From Streptomyces ambofaciens ATCC 23877 (GTDB taxonomy: Bacteria; Actinomycetota; Actinomycetes; Streptomycetales; Streptomycetaceae), in the NCBI RefSeq assembly GCF_001267885.1, contig NZ_CP012382.1, forward strand, positions 7,179,001 through 7,243,000: a stretch of DNA of 64,000 nucleotides, written 5' to 3'. Each line of letters begins with the position of its first letter. Position 1 is the first letter of the stretch. The position numbers were made by a program, and so were the translations under genes. Of this stretch, positions 59,456-64,000 are shown piece after piece. The notes beneath the pieces are model-generated. The model saw nothing but the letters and a program-made list of their open reading frames with translations. It was not told the origin of the DNA and searched no databases.

Positions 59456-61180
59456 ATGGGCGAGCGGAGTCGGTCGGACGCGGAGCGGCGGGCGGCGCGC
59501 CTGCGCCGTACCGCCGCCGAGGTGTTCGGCTGGGACAGCCTCCTGCCCGAGCAACTGGAGGCCATGGAAGCGGTGTTGGACGGCCGGGACACCCTCGTCG
59601 TCATGCCGACCGGCTCCGGCAAGTCGGCGGTCTACCAGGTACCCGGCGCGCTGCTGTCCGGGCCGGTGGTGATCGTCTCCCCGCTGCTCGCCCTCCAGCG
59701 GGACCAGATCGCCGGGCTGCCCGACGGGGCCCGCGCCCCGGGTGCCGTGGCGGTGAACTCCGACCTCACCGCCGCCCGGACGGAGGCCGCCTGGGAGGCG
59801 GTGCGCCGGGGCGACGCCCGGTTCCTGTACCTGTCGCCGGAGCAACTGGCCAAGGACGAGGTCCTGGAACGGCTGGCCGACACCCGGCCCGCCCTCTTCG
59901 TGGTGGACGAGGCCCAGTGCGTCGCCTCCTGGGGCCACGACTTCCGTCCCGACTACCTCCGCCTCGGGCAGGCCGTACGGCGGGTGGGCCGGCCCCCGGT
60001 GCTCGCCCTCACCGCGACGGCCGCCCCGCCCGTGCGCAGGGAGATCACCGAACGGCTCGGCATGGACCGTCCCCGGGTGATGGTGACGAGTTTCGACCGC
60101 CCGAACATCCGGCTGGAGGTCCGTCGCTTCCGCGACGAGGACGACCGGCGCCGCGCGCTCGTCGAGCGGGCCGCGGCCGAGCCGAAACCCGGCATCGTCT
60201 ACGCGGCGACCCGCAAGGACACCGAGTACTACGCCGCAGAGCTGTCCGCCCTCGGACTGGCCGCCGAGGCCTACCACGCCGGGCTGCGCGCGGCCGAACG
60301 GACCCGCGTCCACGACGCCTTCCTCGCGGGGGACGCCGATGTCGTCGTGGCCACCTCCGCGTTCGGGATGGGCATCGACAAGGAGGACGTGCGGTTCGTG
60401 CTGCACGCCGCGCTGCCGGGTTCGCCGGACGCGTACTACCAGGAGATCGGCCGCTGCGGCCGGGACGGCGATCCGGCGCTCGCCGTCCTCCACTACCGGC
60501 CCGAGGACACCGGCATGCAGACGTACTTCGCCGGCCGTACCCCCGGCCGCGGCGTGCTGTCCGAGGTCGCCGACGCCGTCCACGACCACGGAACCGACCC
60601 GGCGGACCTGGACGAGCTGCGCCGGGACACCGGGATGTCCCGCAACCGCGTCACCGCCGCGGTGAACCTGCTGGAGGAGTCCGGGGCCGTGGCCACCGGG
60701 GAGGACGGCGGGGTCCGACCGGACCCCGGCACGCCGCCCGACGCGGCGGTCGACCTGGCCGAGGAGGCGGCCGACGCCCACCGGCGGACCGACCGCACCC
60801 GGGTCGCGATGGCCCGCGCGTACGCCGAGACCACCGGCTGCAGACGCCGGTTCCTGCTCGGCTACTTCGGCGAGGAGTACGAGCCTCCGTGCGGCGCCTG
60901 CGACGTCTGCGAGGCGCGGGAGAACGGGCCGGAGGGGGCCGAGAGCACGCAGACGGGGACGGAGCCGGGGGCGCGGGACCGTTGTGCCGCCCGCGCCTAT
61001 CCGGTCGGCACACAGGTGCGGCACGCCGAGTGGGGCGAGGGGACGGTGCTGAGCGAGGACGGGGACCGCATCACCGTCCTGTTCGACCGGGCCGGCTACC
61101 GCACGCTGTCCCTGGAGGCCCTGGCCGGCCGGGACGACCTGCTCACCGTCGAGCCGGAAGGGGACGGGCGCGAGGGCTGA
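59456..61180 (+). CDS. recQ: RecQ family ATP-dependent DNA helicase
   Basis: This 574-residue superfamily-2 helicase has motif I VMPTGSGKSAVYQVP (~50-64), the DEAH-type motif II VVDEAQCVASWGHDFRPDY, motif III LTATAAPP, VVATSAFGMGIDKEDVRFVLH and YYQEIGRCGRDG. The RecQ-Ct zinc site has four Cys in CRRRFLLGYFG...CGACDVC. There is no HRDC domain. The C-terminus is instead an SH3-like VGTQVRHAEWGEGTVLSEDGDRITVLFD domain common in actinobacterial helicases. It unwinds DNA in repair and recombination. ATG 59456 has GAAGGAG. Confidence 0.95.
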   Translation: MGERSRSDAERRAARLRRTAAEVFGWDSLLPEQLEAMEAVLDGRDTLVVMPTGSGKSAVYQVPGALLSGPVVIVSPLLALQRDQIAGLPDGARAPGAVAVNSDLTAARTEAAWEAVRRGDARFLYLSPEQLAKDEVLERLADTRPALFVVDEAQCVASWGHDFRPDYLRLGQAVRRVGRPPVLALTATAAPPVRREITERLGMDRPRVMVTSFDRPNIRLEVRRFRDEDDRRRALVERAAAEPKPGIVYAATRKDTEYYAAELSALGLAAEAYHAGLRAAERTRVHDAFLAGDADVVVATSAFGMGIDKEDVRFVLHAALPGSPDAYYQEIGRCGRDGDPALAVLHYRPEDTGMQTYFAGRTPGRGVLSEVADAVHDHGTDPADLDELRRDTGMSRNRVTAAVNLLEESGAVATGEDGGVRPDPGTPPDAAVDLAEEAADAHRRTDRTRVAMARAYAETTGCRRRFLLGYFGEEYEPPCGACDVCEARENGPEGAESTQTGTEPGARDRCAARAYPVGTQVRHAEWGEGTVLSEDGDRITVLFDRAGYRTLSLEALAGRDDLLTVEPEGDGREG

Positions 61181-61313
61181 TCCCAGCGCATATCGAATGT
61201 CCGTTTTGTTGAAAAAGTTATCTTCTGAGAATTTTGAGAAGAGAGGAATGCTTTGTGGCTAGCCGGACACCTGTGGTGTGAAGGCCCTTCGGCTACCAGA
61301 GGGAGATGGTGAA
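61181..61313 (+). promoter_or_regulatory. AT-rich promoter/leader region for the small-peptide operon
   Basis: From ~61190 to ~61255 the sequence is far richer in A and T than anywhere nearby (GTTGAAAAAGTTATCTTCTG, GAGAATTTTGAGAAGAG). It contains a direct repeat TGAGAA-N3-TGAGAA. This fits a strong promoter or regulator-binding site for the genes that start at 61314. I cannot fix exact -35/-10 elements. Confidence 0.45.
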
Positions 61314-61502
61314 ATGCCTTCCAAGGACAAGGTGCTCGAGGAAGTCACCCGCACCGAGAACATCGACATCGAAGCGGCACTCGACCCCGCCGAGCCTGAC
61401 GGAGTCTTCCGTGACAGCCGCGAGTGCGCCGCGCTCGCCCTCCAGTCCGGAGGAACCAGCCTGCTGCTCTCGCCGCCGACCCCGCGCCCGAAGAAGGGCT
61501 GA
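61314..61502 (+). CDS. 62-residue peptide, possible RiPP-type precursor
   Basis: A small gene starts at ATG 61314 with GGGAG eight bases upstream. Its product has an acidic first half (LEEVTRTENIDIEAALDPAE), one cysteine (Cys38), a hydrophobic and Ser/Thr segment (CAALALQSGGTSLLLS) and a basic proline-rich end (PPTPRPKKG). The acidic leader followed by a Cys/Ser/Thr core is how many ribosomally made, modified peptides look, but no known class motif is clear. It heads a cluster of coupled genes behind an AT-rich promoter. It could instead be a small regulatory or structural protein. Confidence 0.6.
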   Translation: MPSKDKVLEEVTRTENIDIEAALDPAEPDGVFRDSRECAALALQSGGTSLLLSPPTPRPKKG

Positions 61503-61523
61503 CGGATCGACGGGAGTGACAAC

Positions 61524-62231
61524 ATGGAGCAGTCGAGCACATCAGCCCTCCTAGAGGGCACGGTGCTGGACCTCGCCTCCGACGTGGTCTCCGCTCTTCG
61601 GAGCGGAGACCACGTGCGAGCGGGGGGCACCCTGGCGGGAGGCGGCGCGGGTGAAGGCGTGGCGCGTGCGGCGATGCGCGTGCTGGGCGCCGACACACTG
61701 TTGCCCACCGCCCTCCTGCGCGTACCGCCCGACCCCGGGCAACTGGCCGTGTTCAAGGACGCCGTGGCGGCCCATCCGCCCCGCGACGACGCGGCCCCCA
61801 CCGTCGTGTGGAGCCACTGGGCCATGGCCCGTGCCCTGCGCCGGATCGAACAACCCCTGGACGACCCACTCGCCGACGACCCGGGCGCGGAACCCGACGC
61901 CGGCTGGCTCGACGCCGCCGACTGGCAGGTCCTGACCCACCAACTCGCCGTCCTCGCCCCGCTCGCCCTGCCCGGCGAGGAGTGCGCGGTGACCCGTGCG
62001 GCCCGCGGCCGGCCGGTGGACGTCGCCCGCGGCTTCGTACGGGCGGTCCGCCGCCGTGACTGGCGGCAGGCGGCCGGAGCCGGCCGCTGGCTCTGCCTCC
62101 TGGACGGGGTGCCCGACACCCTCGGCCTGGAGACCGGACTGGACTTCGTACGGCTCATGGGCGGCGGCGACCCCCGGGTCGCCCTTCAGCTCGAGGCGGC
62201 ACGGCTGATGCCCGCCGGAGTGCTGCTGTGA
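61524..62231 (+). CDS. unknown protein in peptide-associated operon
   Basis: This 235-residue helical protein is rich in Ala/Leu/Asp/Trp with no recognisable catalytic motif. Distinct blocks include VVWSHWAMARALRRIEQ near residue 95, WQVLTHQLAVLAPLALPGEEC and WRQAAGAGRWLCLLDGVPDT. ATG 61524 has GGGAG seven bases upstream, 21 bp after the small-peptide gene. Its stop overlaps the next gene's GTG. I do not recognise the family. Confidence 0.7.
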   Translation: MEQSSTSALLEGTVLDLASDVVSALRSGDHVRAGGTLAGGGAGEGVARAAMRVLGADTLLPTALLRVPPDPGQLAVFKDAVAAHPPRDDAAPTVVWSHWAMARALRRIEQPLDDPLADDPGAEPDAGWLDAADWQVLTHQLAVLAPLALPGEECAVTRAARGRPVDVARGFVRAVRRRDWRQAAGAGRWLCLLDGVPDTLGLETGLDFVRLMGGGDPRVALQLEAARLMPAGVLL

Positions 62232-63178
62232 GCGTCCGGCACGTGGAGGAGGCCGCCCTGGACTGGGTGAGCACGCACCGCGACGGCTTCGTGCTCGGCG
62301 AGGACGCGCTGGCCGCCGACGGCCAGGTGAACCGCACCTGGAAGCCACTGGGCGAACTGGCCCAGGTCTGCGCCTCCGTGTCCGCGTGCACCGTACCGTC
62401 CGACCCGGTCCACGCCCGCGTGTCCGAGCTGCTGGAGTTCGCCTGGCAGCAGACCCGCCGCGGCGAACTGTTCCCGCTGATGCAGTCGCTGGAGCCGTTC
62501 GCCACCTACCCGCTGGAGGTGTACGCGGCCTTCGCCTCGGCGGGTCACCGGCACGCCGGTTACGAGGCGTCGGCCGCCGTGGTGGCCCGGACCCGCGGCT
62601 GGCGGCTGACCGAGCAGTACCCCACCCGGCGGCTCGGGGTCGTCGAGGCCGAGCGGCGCAGCGGCATCCGCCCGCACGGCCCGGTGCCGCAGGCGCTGAG
62701 CCGCACCTGGCTGGGCGGCCTGCCGGAACCGTGGACCTTCGAACGCGCGGCCGGTTACGCGCTGACCCACGTCGTCTTCCACCTCACCGAGTGGGGCCGA
62801 ACCCCCCAGGCGATGCCACCGGACCTGGCGGACTACCTGCTGCACTGGCTGCCGCCCTGGCTCGACACCTGCCTGGAGGCCAGGATGTGGGACCTGAGCT
62901 GTGAGCTGCTGGCCGTGGCGGCGAGCCTTCCGCAGCCTCCCGGAGCGGCCGTGCTGGAGGACGCCTGGCAGCGCCTCGCGGCGGCGCAGCACGCGTCCGG
63001 CGCGCTCCCCGAGGAGGGCGTCATGCAGGACGCCGCGGCCGACGGGCCCGCCGCCGGCCAGGACCCCTACGCCTTCACCGACTGCTACCACTCCACCCTG
63101 ATGGCCGCGTTCGCGGCGGCCCTCACCACGGCACGGCTGAGGGACGTCGACCACGCCGGACAAGGAGTGCCGGGATGA
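62228..63178 (+). CDS. unknown alpha/alpha-toroid-like protein (paralogue 1)
   Basis: This 316-residue protein is paralogous to the next one. Both share W-x3-HRDGF near the start, KPLGELAQVC/KPIGELALIC, LGVVEAERRSG versus LGLSAFQRRFG, a GLPEPWTFE/GTPEPWTVE block and the striking THVVFHLTEWG/THTVFHLTDWG motif (~residue 180). Near the end LAAAQHASGALP and FAAAQQPDGAMP resemble the Q-x-x-D/S-G repeats of terpenoid-cyclase toroids. It may belong to a DUF6895-type group, which needs a search. The reaction is unknown. GTG 62228 overlaps the previous stop. Confidence 0.7.
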   Translation: MSVRHVEEAALDWVSTHRDGFVLGEDALAADGQVNRTWKPLGELAQVCASVSACTVPSDPVHARVSELLEFAWQQTRRGELFPLMQSLEPFATYPLEVYAAFASAGHRHAGYEASAAVVARTRGWRLTEQYPTRRLGVVEAERRSGIRPHGPVPQALSRTWLGGLPEPWTFERAAGYALTHVVFHLTEWGRTPQAMPPDLADYLLHWLPPWLDTCLEARMWDLSCELLAVAASLPQPPGAAVLEDAWQRLAAAQHASGALPEEGVMQDAAADGPAAGQDPYAFTDCYHSTLMAAFAAALTTARLRDVDHAGQGVPG

Positions 63179-64000
63179 CGGACACCCGCCTGATCCACCG
63201 CGTCGGAGTCGGCGCCCTGGAGTGGCTCTGGGCCCACCGCGACGGATTCCGGCTGGAGCCGGACGTCGATCCCGAGATCGGCTTCCTGGAACGCTTCAAG
63301 CCGATCGGTGAACTCGCCCTCATCTGCAAGGTGCTCTTCCGCGAGGGCGTCGCCGGGTCCCGGCAGGCGCAACTGGCCCGACAACTGCTCGACCACGTCT
63401 GGCGGGACACCCTGGACGGCGGGCGCATGCTGGTGCGCGGGCAGCGCATCGAACCCTTCTCACCCGTCCCCTTCGAGGTGTACCTGCCGTTCAAGGAACT
63501 GGGGTACAGCCAGCCCGAGGTGGAGCGGGCCACGGTGCTCAACCACCGGCTGGACAGCTGGGCACGGTTCCCGGTGACGGCGACCCGGCGTCTCGGCCTG
63601 TCCGCCTTCCAGCGGCGCTTCGGCCTGGCGGCCCGGCCGCCCGAGGCCGACCTGGTGGGCACCACCTGGCTGGCCGGCACCCCCGAACCGTGGACCGTCG
63701 AGGGCCACACCGCCTACGACATCACCCACACGGTCTTCCACCTCACCGACTGGGGCGAACACCCCGAGGGCCTGCCCGGCCCCGTCGCCGACTACCTCAC
63801 CACCTGGCTCCCGGTCTGGATCGACGACTGGCTGGACCTGGAACGCTGGGACCTGCTCGGTGAACTCCTCGTCGTCGACGCCTGTCTGCCCCGGCCCACC
63901 CTCGACGAACCCGCCTGGCGGGGCTTCGCCGCGGCCCAGCAGCCCGACGGGGCCATGCCCGCCGTACGGACGATGCCCGAGGGTGACCCCGACAGCGTGT
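63175..64000 (+). CDS. unknown alpha/alpha-toroid-like protein (paralogue 2), truncated by window end
   Basis: The frame from ATG 63175 stays open to the window edge (275 codons seen) and overlaps the previous stop (ATGA). It is paralogous to its neighbour, with WAHRDGFRLEPDV, FKPIGELALIC, GTTWLAGTPEPWTVE, DITHTVFHLTDWGEHPEG and AAAQQPDGAMPA. The conserved Thr-His...Phe-His-Leu-Thr-Asp-Trp block looks like an active-site or metal-binding helix. The continuation outside the window should show whether further modification or transport genes follow. Confidence 0.75.
   Translation, partial: MTDTRLIHRVGVGALEWLWAHRDGFRLEPDVDPEIGFLERFKPIGELALICKVLFREGVAGSRQAQLARQLLDHVWRDTLDGGRMLVRGQRIEPFSPVPFEVYLPFKELGYSQPEVERATVLNHRLDSWARFPVTATRRLGLSAFQRRFGLAARPPEADLVGTTWLAGTPEPWTVEGHTAYDITHTVFHLTDWGEHPEGLPGPVADYLTTWLPVWIDDWLDLERWDLLGELLVVDACLPRPTLDEPAWRGFAAAQQPDGAMPAVRTMPEGDPDSV

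Noticed and set aside
1..64000. tRNA, rRNA, insertion sequences, integrases or phage genes
   Set aside because: I looked for transposase, integrase and structural-RNA features and saw none that I could support by eye.

Overview
The window is high-GC actinobacterial DNA and almost certainly comes from a Streptomyces chromosome. Third codon positions are strongly GC-biased, many genes start with GTG, and TTA codons are very rare. A textbook SigR promoter lies in front of thioredoxin, and the gene families (PPC/DUF296, DUF2945, DUF3140, DUF2243/CtaG, CU044_5270) are typical of streptomycetes. I see no tRNA, rRNA, CRISPR array, insertion sequence or phage integration module.

Region 1 (1-12.8 kb) is ordinary housekeeping and stress content. 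It holds the 3' end of a large SARP/TPR regulator, a PPC-domain protein, a group-2 sigma factor, a TerC membrane protein, a small secreted protein, an FMN reductase divergent from a TetR repressor with two operator-like palindromes between them, a block of degenerate ~22-bp tandem repeats, a LacI regulator, a SigR-type thioredoxin divergent from a flavin disulfide reductase, peptide deformylase, a PepSY membrane protein, a TPR protein and a pirin. Strong intrinsic terminators separate several convergent pairs.

Region 2 (12.9-42.05 kb) looks like a natural-product gene cluster. A leftward operon encodes an asymmetric heterodimeric ABC exporter and an acyl/aryl-AMP ligase. Opposite it is a LuxR-type regulator carrying two TTA codons (predicted bldA control), then two perfect hairpin terminators and a stand-alone condensation-domain protein. 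From about 22.1 kb a run of tightly packed, mostly overlapping rightward genes encodes an aldehyde dehydrogenase, a MilB/BlsM-like nucleotide N-glycosidase, a dihydroorotate/dihydropyrimidine-dehydrogenase-like flavoprotein, a creatininase-family amidohydrolase, a GNAT-fold (DUF2156/FemX-like) transferase, nucleotide-sugar genes (UDP-sugar dehydrogenase, epimerase, glycosyltransferase, nucleotidyltransferase, DegT aminotransferase), a cytoplasmic glycoside hydrolase, an amidohydrolase, a methyltransferase, a free condensation domain, a zinc dehydrogenase, an A-PCP-C NRPS and a free carrier protein. The run ends at a perfect 14-bp hairpin followed by a T-tract. I infer a small glycosylated (pseudo)peptide, perhaps containing nucleobase-derived or beta-amino-acid-like parts. 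I cannot match it to a known cluster.

Region 3 (42.3-61.2 kb) is again mixed. It has an ECF sigma factor (one TTA codon) with its membrane partner, small membrane and secreted proteins, three methyltransferases, quinone reductase and amine-oxidase-like flavoproteins, three small stress-type proteins, a MarR/MMPL exporter pair with an overlapping-palindrome operator, a PPOX-fold protein, DUF2243/CtaG membrane proteins, an MscS channel and a RecQ helicase.

Region 4 (61.2-64.0 kb) begins with an AT-rich island. A 62-residue acidic-to-basic peptide follows, then three coupled genes; the last two are paralogues with alpha/alpha-toroid-like features. The set runs off the window. It could be a small peptide-modifying system and is the other part of the window I would examine first.
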